Origin: Siphlonurus alternatus | Taxonomy: Eukaryota > Arthropoda > Insecta > Ephemeroptera > Siphlonuridae | Length of the DNA: 64,000 bases | Direction of reading: 5' to 3' | NCBI GenBank assembly: GCA_949825025.1 | Contig: OX463778.1 | Coordinates: forward strand, 36,948,571-37,012,570 | Part shown: positions 48,682-61,528 of the stretch, piece by piece | How the letters are laid out: every line of letters starts with the position of its first letter | Position numbering within the stretch: the first letter of the stretch is position 1 | Position numbers and translations under genes: made by a program | The notes under the pieces: generated by a model | What the model saw: the letters and a program-made list of their open reading frames with translations, nothing else | Database searches by the model: none | Told to the model about the DNA's origin: nothing

Positions 48682-51600
48682 TATGATATTACATAAAAAT
48701 ATTCTGTAGACCTCAAGAGTTTGAGTTTTAAAAATTTTATATTAAAATTTTTAAAATTTAATGCTGTTATTTTCATTATTTTCATTTTAATATGAAAATA
48801 ATATTAAAAATATCCATAGAAAGCACCAACGATTTGTTAGAATTTCCGATTATATATAATGTTGAGAATAAAAACAAATTAGTGGTTATAAAGTAATGAA
48901 TGTATGAAGCCATCACTGGACTGTACGCAGTTTACGTTTTAATCATCCATTCGAGGTTTTCTCAGTGCTGGTCTAAAGAAAAAGCTGCTGTAAATACAAC
49001 GTAGCTCTACCGTAGCTTATAAAATATTCCCTGTATGTTTTAGTAGGAAAGCGTGGTTAAACTCAACTTTTCAGCAAATTACATAATATGCCAACGAAAA
49101 TGCTCCAAAAGCAACCAGAGACTTTTGTTTTATTATTGTGTTTGTCTGTATAATTTTGTTACATTTTTTTGTCGTTTCCCAATACATTAGTATAAATATT
49201 ATCAATTTTACCAACCATTTTTAAGCGTGAATTTTTTTATAACAATGTTTTGTATAGAATTAAAAAACATTAAAAAAAATGCTTTATCGAATTTAACTCT
49301 TTACGTTGAGCTTTGTGCAAATCGACGTACTATAAACAAATAAATAATACAGTATAATAAAATGATTTATTATATATGATGATAAACACAATACAAAATG
49401 TTTTTATTAAAAGCTGTAATTTACTACAATTATTTATATTATTTAATGTAACATGAAAAAACTTGAAACGAGGAGCTAAATCTCAAACTTGTATTTTCTA
49501 CATGATGTCATCACTGGCACTAATTGTAAATTCAAATTATATGCTTGCGGCTTAATTCAAAACATAGCCAAACTTCATCAGCGCCTGCGTTGGTCCAATG
49601 TATATGTACCGCACAACACAAACGCTCGAACGGTTGCATACCCTCTCGGCGCTTCTGACCAGGACACTTACGAACTTTCCGTGAAATTTTGTTTAGTGAT
49701 TATTCATTTATTACGGCAACGATTACATCTGTTGCTAGATTATTTCGGTTCAATATTGATTCGAAAACAATGTATTACTATAAAATATTACGTAAATTTG
49801 TATACATTTATTCCCTAGCTGCCTCAAATGAACTTTGTCTTTAATTTTTTTACACCATGTAGTCAATACAAAATGATAATTATTACACAATTTCAGTAAT
49901 TGGATTGTTTTATGGGACACATAGATTGTTTTTCAACTGACAGTATGCAAATCATCCAAGCAGACATTGCTAAAGCTAATCATAAACCTTTTTCTCTCCT
50001 TGAACTTTAGATTTATAAAGTCAACGTTTTGGTGTTATCAGTTCAATAGAGCATGTAGCACTGTTTCCCGGCGGCTACCAAGGGGTTACCTACCAAAGAC
50101 AGCACGTAAGAAAGCCTCAAATGAACTGCAAACGCCTCTACACAACTTCACTGATTTAACGTGGTTATAATATGCGCTACTGGGTTTGTTCACGTCATCA
50201 ATGCGTATGATTACTAAAATATATACTATGTAAATCAAAATTTTATGTATGATTGATTTCTAAAGATTTTGATTACACTGGGGACAATTTTTTTTTGCAG
50301 AAATTTCAAATTTGATATTTGATGTAACGATGACTCAATATAAAATATATATTTTATACTTATTTAAAAACATCTTCTTACTTGATCAAAATCACTAGTA
50401 AAAAATATTTTATGCTAGTGCAGGAGGGGAGAGATATACATAAGTAAAAATTTATCGAGTAACGCTGGTTCAGCCATTAATATAGAACATTTCAAAATGC
50501 TTTCATCTTGGATGGCATACACGAACTGGGAGTTTCAGTGACCATCAATTACCATCAAATGCTTAAGTTCTATAACGATAAAGTTGAATTATTTCCTTAT
50601 ATAAATTGTAATTAGTTCAGTATTATATCCTACGTTGTATTGTAGCCATATATATGTTTGCAACGAGTAAGCTTCCCAACAAGTTTCTTTACAATACTGT
50701 TGTTTGTCGTTGTTGACTTTAGTCCTTGGTTTTGTAAATTTTATTAAACAAATAATAATATTAGAATAAAATAGAATAATATTCCTTCTTTTCTTTATTA
50801 CAGTTACGTAATGGACAACAAAGGAAGTATGGCTTATCAGATGTTAATAAGATATATTATATATTACTCATGGAGTACCGGCATGGCATCGCTCAACATT
50901 AAAAAATATGAAAAAAAAAATAAAAATAAAACAAATTCAAAAAAATAGTTTTGAAATTCATATATAAAAATAATTCACCAAGTATAGTCATCTCCTCGGA
51001 AAATTTCTCTTTGCGGCCTTGTTAATCACCATACCCCGTAAGAATAACATAAAACATTATGAATAACAAGGCTGTAAGTGGGAAATTTTTCAAGACGATG
51101 TGTGCACAAAAAGTAATATTCCAATCAAAGAATATTTCATTATCATGGACTTGATTATTTTTTAAAAATGTCAATCAGGTCAGACTCGCCTAAAAATTAC
51201 TGATGTTGTAATTTATGTAGGCCCTTTTAGAGGTCAAGAGGTGTTACACCACATTGTTGCACATTTTTAACCTGATAGAGTTGAAGTCAAAATAATTACA
51301 TAACAATATACTTATATACTAAAGATATAATTATATATAATACCCTTTAATAGTGTTAGCAGACTCTTTACCAGCTGCTAACTAAACATTTGGAGGAAGT
51401 TGATTCTATTCTGAAACAGATCTACAAACAAGTCATTTTTGTACAAATTAATTCTAGCTTTCAGAGGAATAAGCAAAACAGCTATAAAATAGTATAACTG
51501 CTACTTTCGTGATGTTTCGCTTTGTATGTTATCCGCATGCTCATCCAGTTTTAGCCTTTCTATATATTTATAAATAAATATATTGGGTGAAATAAATAAA

Positions 51601-51896
51601 CTATAATAGCTCTTGGCAATTATTAATTTTTTACAATAATATTGTTAGTTGCTTTTGCTTTATGCTACAAACAAAATTAACTTTTTATATTCTAATGTTA
51701 TTTTCAAATTTATTAAAAAAAATTAAATTACAATTTTTTTATATAATTCACTGCCTATATAACTGTAACTAGCTCTAATTATATTTATATTAAATAACTA
51801 CTCTTTTTATAATATTTTTATAATATAGTAAAAATATTAATTATTTACTAAAAAAACAAGATGAATACAATTAAATAATATACGTATACAAAACTT

Positions 51897-51954
<58 letters not shown>

Positions 51955-52076
51955 AAGTATTATTATAATACTTATTATAATATATTATACTTAATACTTA
52001 ATATTATAATATATTATAATATATATATATATATATATATCATAATAGACAATAATGGTTGCATTTTTTATTTCAT
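48682..52076. other. AT-rich spacer
   Basis: No gene recognised. Open frames at 49489-49818 and 49967-50170 have GC-richer patches but no family features. TA palindromes occupy 51900-52040. Confidence 0.4.
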
Positions 52077-52376
52077 AATTAGAAAATATACATAAAATTA
52101 TGCTTTTCTGAATATTTCCAAATTATTTGGAGTATGGGAACTAATTTTAAAAATAATATTCAAAATATCTTAATTAGGGTGGTACTAGCTAATGGAACAA
52201 CCGTGACGTCATCAATAGCCAATCACAGCGCGAAAAAATAACGTCACGGTTGTCCCATCAGGTATAGCACTACCCTCTAATTCAGATATTTTAAATATTT
52301 TTTTAAAATTAGTTCCCGTACTCTAAAAAGTCTGAAAAAATTCAAAAAAGCATAATTTTCTGTGCATTTTCTAATT
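52077..52376. mobile_element. Palindromic MITE, 300 bases
   Basis: Ends AATTAGAAAATATACATAAA and inverse. Arms share GGGAACTAATTTTAAAAATA with their inverse near 52290-52320. The centre carries CAACCGTGACGTCATCAAT and, inverted, ACGTCACGGTTGTCCC. Layout resembles family A but ends differ. Confidence 0.8.
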
Positions 52377-54772
52377 ATATGTATAGAAATAAAAAAAATA
52401 ACCATTACTGTCGATTCTAATACTATGTTATCGATAAAGTTTGACTTATTCAAGGCAGTGTGTACAACACAAGACATTCGCAAAGTTATTTCCGTGTTTC
52501 ATTGTACGTTCTCTAATAATATAATGAAAGTTATGGTACAATATTAATTTTGGCGTACACATTAGTTATTTCAAAAAGTTTATGTTTGTGTCACGCCCAT
52601 ACACGTGATGTAAACACCTCTAGTCATCAGAACGAGGATAACGTTTTAGCCGTCCAAAGGTGTGCATTACGTTCTTGGCGCGAGAATTACGGCAGCTGTA
52701 GGAAGTGACCTGAATAATTAAGTGCCAACTTGCTTAATTACAATACTTATGTAAAGTTCAAAGAAACGTGTCATACCAAAGAGAAAGACAATAACTAACC
52801 TTTTGATAAACAAAACTCTTTATATTAGTTTAAACTTTGAAATAAATTTGTTGTAATTATATTGTTGTTACATTTATGTAAATTTTATATTATAATTATA
52901 TATTAATTAGTTATTGATTTAAATTAATATTCTTCGTATAATAAATCTTAGTAATAATTCATCATTGGATGTAAGCTTAAAATATATTTTTATAAAGTAA
53001 AAGTTTTTTTTTTTTTTTTTTTTTTTTTATAAAGCTCTTAGCGATTATGTATGTATCGTAAACTTTTTATGTAAGTTTCTATATAAAATATTTTAATAAT
53101 TTTTATATTAAAACATGTACATTTTTTTTCTCATTCCACATTCGCTTGAAGCCTACGAGAATAAGAATCGTGATGACGAGCGTAATCATTTCTGGGGCAC
53201 GCCTGCAGCCACGATCGATCTTTTCGAAAATATTAATATACTTGTTTAAATATATTTGTTTCTAAGAATTCAAGAGAACAACTGACATCGAATTCACTGA
53301 AAAAAAAAACATATCACAATAAATTGGTTAATAATATATAATTAATATACTTTTATAATTGCACTTTACTCATTGGACATAAAAACTCCTTTGAGAATCT
53401 TTACAGTGCTCGATATTAACGATCCCGCGGTGACTTCAAGCTCATCGTTTCCCAACTCGAGTTGCCGGCGAGAACTGACATATTCCGACAGTTCGCAGAC
53501 AGGCGGTGCTAACTTCAATCTCACGCCCCCTTTCTTGTCAGATCAACTTATTGATCATCGAATTTTGAACATCTCTGTTTCTTCCTGCTGGTCTACCGTG
53601 CCTTGGGAAGTGTACACGTGCTGCCAATTAAGAGAAATAATAAATTTACATCTTTATAATATTTATAATTCTAACCTAATAAAGTTTTTTTTCCGTGTTT
53701 AGGATTATATTTTTTTATTTCAACCAAAGATGGGAAAATTACTTTTAAGATTTTATCAGCATGAATTTTAATAATTTGATCATTACTGCTTAACCCAAAT
53801 ATAATAAACTTAAATATTTATAAATTTTGCCTTAAAAAAGTTAAATTTATTAAATTTTACCTTCTTTAAAAAAAGGCAAGAAAGCTATTTTGAGCAGTGT
53901 GGTTTACAGAGTATAAAATATGCTTACAACATTTGCATCATTTACATAATTAAGAAGAGAAAAGTTGAGGAAATATTTTTGCAAATTAGCTCTTAATCCC
54001 GTGTGTCTAAGAATATGGTATAAAAGTTTGAGTTTTCTCATTTTTATTAACTGTTTTTCTTTTAGAAATGAGTCTCAGATGACAAAATATGTTTTAAAAA
54101 AAAATATAAGCAAAATCCGTCTAATAAACAAAAATACTTTCATTCCAGAAGAAAGGTCGTTAAGTAGATATTTCCTCTTTGCATTGGCTAGGTAAAGTTT
54201 CTACCTATTATAGTTTTTACGAGATTTTACTTGTGCTGCTTTTGACATAATTACGGAAACAACTCGATGAGACTTTTCCTTTTCAGTTCCTGGCAATCAA
54301 ACAAACTAATTAAAAAGAAATTATATGTTTTAACAATTAATTACTTCTCAAAAATGCTAATAGAGATACTTTGGCTTATTTCTCGACGAATAAGAGTTAT
54401 TTGAAACACAAAAATAGCTTTCAATGAACAAATTTTTGTCAAATCAAACAAAGCAACGCGTTTTTATGTAACGAATCTTTCTGACATTTTGAAACAATTA
54501 ATTGCATCATGACAAAACATTTTTTACACAGCAGACAAACTTTTTGGACATCTTCAACAGAATGCAGTTATTCTCGGGGGAAGGGGAGGTGTCCACCGTG
54601 TTTAGAATTTATATAAAATAACAAAATTTCCTTCAAATTAAAAAGATAATTTAAAAAGAAAATTGTTACAGAAATTAAATTTAATTAAGAGACTTGCATA
54701 TCTGTTGAGGATGTTACACTTCATAGTTAATTAATAATTAATTATTTCACTGACAAATTTGCTCACTGTTCA
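52377..54772. other. Spacer with weak exon-like patches
   Basis: GC-richer patches at 53120-53220 and 53400-53640. The first encodes MITLVITILILVG on the minus strand, signal-peptide-like but with poor splice sites. T-run at about 53006-53028. Nothing confirmed. Confidence 0.35.
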
Positions 54773-54780
54773 TATAAAAG
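54773..54780 (+). promoter_or_regulatory. Consensus TATA box TATAAAAG
   Basis: A perfect TATAAAAG, followed 24 to 31 bases later by an initiator-like GTTTAGTTGAGTC. A GC-richer block with a strong donor comes next. Together these make a focused arthropod core promoter on the plus strand. Confidence 0.55.
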
Positions 54781-54799
54781 TCCTCTGCTCTGGTTTAGT

Positions 54800-54907
54800 T
54801 GAGTCTGGGGTGAAAGCGAGAAGATTAGGAACTACCAGCAGGAACTAACGCCGGTTCCTCGGCTTTAATTAGCACAACAAGTGAACCTTCCAGACACAAC
54901 TTCAGAC
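54800..54907 (+). other. Putative non-coding first exon of a plus-strand gene
   Basis: The block begins near the initiator and ends TTCAGAC|GTACGTA, a strong donor. It contains no ATG, so it would be 5' UTR. No convincing in-phase coding exon follows before 64 kb; the gene body may lie to the right of the window. Confidence 0.45.
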
Positions 54908-55599
54908 GTACGTATTATACAGTACATCAAAATCGAGAGCTGCCAAAACTTAAGCAATTTCTTTTGCTATCATTAACATAAAGAAACTTAAGAAACTTGT
55001 TTTAAAGTTTAGTGAAATATTACTACATGTTGTAATCATAAATTATTATTTTTTATTAAGAATAAATCATTTTGATTGGATACTAAGCTGTAGAATTTTT
55101 CAAAGCAATTAATATATTTACACCTTGAGACAGCATGAAATTTATCCATGTTATAGGCCGTGTAACTTGCTGGTCAGTGCAAAGAGATGCAGTTTTGCCA
55201 TATTAAAGAGAGATAAAAAGAGCACTCCTTCAAGCCGTCCCAAAAATTTTAAATGTCTCCACAGACTTTTAACAACCACAATAAACAACACCTATATAAT
55301 GATATATTGATGTATAGCTCGTGCTTTCTCCAGGTGTACATGAGATGTGTTATAAAAAAAAATACAATTTTAAATTAATTTGAAATCATCTTATGAGTGT
55401 AAACTGAATTTTTTATTCCGTAGGAAGCAAATTGTTGTTAATGAAAAATAAAGAGCTTTCTTTATATCAACATGGATCTTTAATTTATTTCGCAATCTCC
55501 ACAACTTAATACTTTACTTTGAACTTCGTACAGTCGTAATCGAAATGAATGACAGGAATAGCACGCACGTGTACCCTTCACTGACTGTATACTTACTCA

Positions 55600-55715
55600 G
55601 GCGCGGATCCGGGGGAAGGGGCAGGGGGAGCCCCCTTGACTTTGATTGTATTATTATTATTTTTTTTTTTACAAGGATACACCCCTAAGAGCTTATTGTT
55701 GTTAGGGGTGTATTA
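55600..55715 (-). mobile_element. Nested repeat fragments including a 5S-SINE 3' tail
   Basis: 55671-55695 (ACAAGGATACACCCCTAAGAGC and next bases) is the exact 3' end of the SINE at 10.8 kb, with its A-tail as a T-run at 55661-55670. To its left is a GCGGATCC/GGGGGAGCCCCC fragment like that at 16.9 kb. The GGATACACCCCTAA is mirrored at 55702-55713, giving a small hairpin. Confidence 0.65.
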
Positions 55716-58700
55716 TTATTATTATTATTATTGTTTACAATATTTTTACCAGTTTACTGATCGCAAGGATATTGATACAATGTTGTAATGTATTTGCTTA
55801 TAATTATTTGTAGGTGAATCAAACGTTGATTTACTCATAACGATCACAAGCGCTCACTAGTTTGACCAATTTTCATAGTATCAATAATTAAAAAATGATT
55901 TGTATATATTTTAAAATAAAAAGAAAATAATTTTCACTGTAGCAAACATAAAAATTTATTACTTTCGTTGGCTTCCTCCATCTTTTCACTGACCCGGTGA
56001 GTAAAATAAACTCAGAATTCGCTCTGAGAGAAATACTTACAAAAAATTAAAAGAGAGAAATGCTAATTAAAAACATGATGACTTACTTCCACCTTAACTA
56101 AATGATCTAGTTCTCTCAAGCGTGTAGTAAATTAGCAAGCTATGACCTCTGTTCTTTAAGTGACTGCAAGTTGGTTGCAATCCATTTTGTTAACTTCTAG
56201 TTGTTGACGTCACTGATGGAAAAGACGCTGATTTACCAACTGCGCCGCGACGTGCAGTAGCTAATTTTCTGTCTGGGGGATGAGGAGCAAGCAATACAGT
56301 TAGGCTAATGGCTTAATGTAAATGAGCGGTTAATGCGGTTAATACTGAAACGCCTAGGGACAGACAGAGGCAAGATCGGCTCTCAAGATGCTGCTGATAC
56401 TATGTAATAATTCGCCACTCATTCCTCCCGTTCGCACGAAGACGCGAACGTATCGATCTTCAGTGGAATATATATTATAATAAATAATAAAAAAAGGTTT
56501 GATTAAATCTATAGAGGAAATTTTAATACGTATAATATAATAAGTAATAAGTGCATGGCGAATAAAAACTGTAAATATTTTTAAAAATATACACGAAAGA
56601 AAAAATGTAGCTCATTTTTTTAATGGATTATTTTCAACATTGTTCTTTAAAGTTTAAAGTGAATGCACAAAATTAAAAATAAATTTTTTTTATTTAAAAA
56701 TAAGATAAGATATTGTTCGATACAATCTTGGCTGGATATTAATGTATATTATACCACGTTGAATTGTGCTATTTAAAGTGTATAGTAATTATGCTTAATT
56801 ATTTAATTGAAGTTGAATTTAAATTGTGTTGATTATTCTCTAGAATAATTAAAAAATTATGATTGCAAAATATGATTACTTTTCTAATTAATGCTTGTTT
56901 TAGGGTTATGCAAATAATTATATTTGTACATAATTTTATGCACCATGGTCGTAAAATAAGTTAAATCTAAAACATAATATTCATATGTGCATGCATGTGA
57001 GTCTAGGGCAACATTTAAAAATTCAATATGAAAATTAGCAAGCTGATATATTATGTGCACATAAATAAAGAAAATGCATTTGACGCATATGTATGTAATT
57101 ATAAATTTATAAAATAGAAACATCTGTAGTAGATTAATTAAAATTACATATATAACACAATTTTCTTCGTATTTTATAACTAATAAAATACTTATCAATA
57201 TAACAGAGACATGTTCTATCAACTTTTTTTCATGTCCTATATATTTTTCTTCGCGTAGAGGTGTTTATTTAATTTTCAATCATCACTTTTAGAATTGCAT
57301 TACGACGTGGTGGTATGGGCAACTAGTCTCAGATCTACGGGAATTGCCGCCGCGGGCGAGGCAAGCTAACTGCGAGAGGCATCGTAGTGGTGCTCGAAAC
57401 TCGCTCGCTACGCAACACGCTTATTTTACTCTCTTTTTTCGCCGCGAGATGAACTCGTTTGTTTGTTTACCTCGCTTCTCACTAATGTCGTTCTATGCAG
57501 GAAAAGCGTTTGTACGCCGTACACGTATAACCGTATAACTGCCCCTAAAACAAATGTATATATAAGCCTCTAGCAAAAAAAATTGCTTTATTGTGAATTT
57601 CATATATAAATACGTTTTGTTATTATTTTATTTATGTCCAAAAAGAGAAAAAATGTTGTATATATTATACAGTATGTTATATTCTTAAATTGCTATGCAT
57701 ATATTTATGATTTTAAAACTTTGGAAAACAACTAGCAAGAAATAAAACAGTTACCTGAATATTAAACCTCTACGTCCTCTTAGCAATGAAAGTGACAAAA
57801 AATTGGCTCCAGTACATATGTTATTATAAAGTGGTCAAAGATATTCATTTTGAAAAAAAAAATAATAATAAATTATAATAATAAAATAAAAGAACGATAT
57901 TGAAAAATAAAGTTACTGTTAGGGTTAAGGACATACATATTATGATTATGTACGACTCACTAATTATTTGCCATGGATGCTTCGAAGATTCACTGTATAT
58001 TTAATTAAATAATTTGAATTATGAATTTGAATGAAAACTTATAAGACATAAATTATAGTAAAAGTTTAACTAATTTCAATCACGTTGTTCTGTGTAATAT
58101 GATAATCTATCTAGTATAAATGATATATTCACTGTGCATTATTCAGTATTATCACATGGCATAATTAATATAAATGACACTAAATATTTCATTTTGAGTA
58201 TATGTTTTTTTTTCTACAGACAGACAAAAAATACAATGATATTTTAAGTAAAAAAGTTTACCGCGAACATATTTTATAAAAATGAAGTGAATTAATTTGT
58301 ATCCATGCAAATTTTCTTGTATTGTAGTCATCGCAATCTGAAACAACCCATAAATAAGACGTTAATATTCTATAACACAGTAAATTTTAATATACAGTTG
58401 AACAAAAAAAGTTAAAAAAAATAGAGCATTTAAATTTAATTCGTATATTGATTGTCAGTTGACCCGTATGAACTCAACAACGTAAATAGCTTCAACCTTC
58501 TTGCCATGCCGAACTCCAGTGACGTCATAGGCAATAGTATTCGGCTGGCGGGATGTGAATGGCTTATTTTTTATACTCAGTGTCGCTGCTGTCGTATTAT
58601 ATGATTAACCACGATCTATGTATAGACATAATTAGACATGAATGTCATATGGTAATTTATATTGAAATGTAATATACAATTAAGATGTACTTATAAACTG

Positions 58701-60370
58701 CGTACATGCAATTATAATTTATAATACAATGTTCACAGTAGTGTGTTCACTTCAGTTTATTCCTTCATTAACATTTCTATATTGCTATTAAAATATGTTT
58801 ATCTCACTATAATCACATGCGATGGGTAAATTAATTTCATTGCATAATGTAGGAACAAATTAACAAATCTTCTCTGTTTCAGTTATTATTATATACTATT
58901 TTCACTGCATAGTTTATTTAGTATAGTTCACAATGAAATTGCTTAACTTATTTTTTTTTATTATACAATTTAAATTGTAGATGATTTACAATTTTTTTAA
59001 AAACTTTAATAAATTTATACAGGAAATAAAAATAAAACTCAAATATTTATTATTATATTTAATTCTTAGTAACAATTAAAAGAATTTGAAATGTTGTTTT
59101 TCATCTGAAGTATAAGTATCATTAATAAATAGAAATATAATAGGTCTGTTCACAAATGCAAATTCGATCCTATTTAAATTGCTTGCTCAGCTTGCGCTCC
59201 GAGAATATCAGATTTGTAATATAAAAATGAAAGAGAATATTAACACAAAAATAATTTTTATAAATTTTTAGCACCAGATTTTAATTAGTACTTGATGAAA
59301 CTATTAATTTGGTTGTATTAAAAATTTCTGGGGTGAATATTAAAAATTTCTGGGGTGAAATTTACGCTAAATTTTCTTTGTGAATAGAAATAAGAAATTT
59401 ATTAATCTTTCTATAAACCCTAAAAATTGTTCCAATTAAAATTGTGGTAAATTAATTTCAGTCTACAATAAAAGTTTAATTATATATTTTTTAGCATTTT
59501 AGTGTGTTCTTTTTAACCCTAGCACGACGAAGCAGAGACACGTGTCCTATCGCGTCTTTGTATTAAGATTTCTATAAAAATTATTGGTTAAAATTACTAA
59601 AATTTTGTGACTTTGTTGGTTGCTATAACTTATAGCTGCTTGGTAAAAATCAGATTGATTGGTTGATTAGCGGGATTAGCCTAATTATGAGCATTCATCA
59701 AATACCACTTTATGCATAAAAGGTTTGTGACACTTCAGTGACATGTCCTCTGGTTGTTCTCAATTTTTTTAAAGATATACCAAAAGATCATGAAGTAAAT
59801 ATGATAAGTAAAGAAATAAACTTCACACTCAAAAGGGAAGAATTTAGAGTGTTTTATATAACTTTTGCAACCCTCATTTTCGTAACAGGAGGTAAAAAGA
59901 CGCAAGGCATTACAAAAACTGGTATCTCGAAATGGCAGTATTGAAAAATAAATTTCTGAGAGAAAAACTATTTTCTTAAATATTAGAAAACTTTCGAATT
60001 ATAAAAATAGCTTTATATTGCTCAGAAAAGGATAGTATTTTAATATTTAGAAAGAAAAAAAATTCTTCACTGCATTTTCTCAAGTTATAAGCCAGCTAAA
60101 AACAGTACCTTGAGTGTCCCTGTAACATCGTTTTTGTTATTTTTATAGTAACATCATGCTGCATGGGGGTTTTAAACCAGATATCGTACAAATTTGCTCA
60201 CAATTCTTTCATGTAATGAATTTTCTCTCCTCTTCCAATTTACAAGCCACTTGAAGCACCTCAAATGCATGATAAAATGTATACATTTATACAACATTTT
60301 TGCTTATTATACACGCAGTTTACTAAAGTTTCAAATTTGGCCAATTATTTTCATTGAAAAGAAAAATTGA

Positions 60371-60371
<1 letters not shown>
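55716..60371. other. AT-rich spacer
   Basis: Apart from an ATT microsatellite (55708-55733) and the GC-rich blocks near 56200-56460 and 57300-57545, nothing was recognised. Confidence 0.4.
57300..57545. other. GC-rich block, possible minus-strand first exon
   Basis: CpG-rich stretch. On the minus strand GCGAG|GTAAACAAAC is a usable donor near 57470, which would make the sequence at 57470-57545 a candidate first exon. The plus-strand frame through the block has no recognisable protein. Confidence 0.2.

Positions 60372-60454
<83 letters not shown>
60372..60454. repeat. TA microsatellite
   Basis: About 41 TA units, close to the left end of the following foldback. Confidence 0.9.
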
Positions 60455-60456
<2 letters not shown>

Positions 60457-61230
60457 TTATGTGTTCTATTGTAATGTTTTTCTATAATGTATGTTTCTAG
60501 TGCTGTTAATATGTACACTTTCTGTGTTTAATAAAAAACTAATAATAATATATATATATATGTTAGCACCCAAAGCCGAATTCGGGCAAAAGCCGAAAAA
60601 AATGCTCACATCTAGTTCTGCGCATCACGAAATGAGCCAAAGCCGAAGTGAGTTTTTTTTTCGGCTTTGGCGCATTTCATTTTGAACAAAACTAGATCTG
60701 CTCAAATCGAAATGCGCCAAAGCCGATATGAGATTTTACTTCGGCTTTGGCGCATTTCATTTTGAGCAAAACTAGTTCTGCGCATCGCGGTTTGAGCAAA
60801 AGTCGAAATGATATTTTATTTCGGTTTTGGAGCAAAATTTTGAGCACATCTAGTTTTGCGCAAAATAAAGATGATTTTAATGACGAGATGATGATTTTAA
60901 TTTTAATGATATTAATTTTAATTTTTTAAAAAGAAAAATAAAAAACGAAGACACTTAACTTAAAATAAATATTAATATTGTGACCTAATATCTTTCAAGC
61001 GCTGTTTAAAAATAAATTAATTAGGGAAAAAATAATGACTTTAAATGTAATCATACAGTTACACGGATAAAAATTTTAACACCAAGTATGTTAAAATCTT
61101 ACAAACTAGGCTTGTTATTCTGTCATTAAATGAGTAAGTATGTAAAAACTTACATATTAGGATTGTAATATATATTTTACCAATCAGTTTGTTAATATTG
61201 TTTTCATTTACATACCGTGTTTGTAACGCG

Positions 61231-61388
61231 TTTACATACTAAACTTGTTCATTTATATATTATATATTTTTACATACTGCCCTGTAAATATTCATTTTAC
61301 AGTTTACATACTAAACTTGTTCATTTATATATTATATACTTTTACATACTGCCCTGTAAATATTCATTTTATAGTTTACATACTAAAC
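61231..61388 (+). repeat. 72-base tandem repeat
   Basis: Two full units and a partial third, each starting TTTACATACTAAACTTG and containing TTTACATACTGCCCTGTAAA. The open frame across it only reflects the repeat. Confidence 0.85.
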
Positions 61389-61422
61389 TAGTAAGTTTAT
61401 TCTAGTAGTCTGCCATGCCTTA

Positions 61423-61528
61423 AAATTACTTATTATTTTTCATTGAACTTATGATACGATACACAAGCTATATATTATATAATATATAGCTTATGTATCG
61501 TATCATAAGTTCAATGAAAAAAATAATA
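61423..61528. repeat. About 105-base near-perfect palindrome
   Basis: Arms CATTGAACTTATGATACGAT and inverse meet at an AT-rich centre near 61475. Lies inside the 1.77 kb element. Confidence 0.85.

Noticed and set aside
49489..49818. 109-codon plus-strand frame
   Set aside because: Does not start with ATG, shows no domain, and has a mixed AT-rich composition.
53157..53202. Minus-strand start exon encoding MITLVITILILVG
   Set aside because: Signal-peptide-like, but the acceptor has no pyrimidine tract, the donor is weak and no following exon fits.
61217..61405. Repeat-containing 62-codon frame
   Set aside because: Encoded by the 72-base tandem repeat within a transposon.
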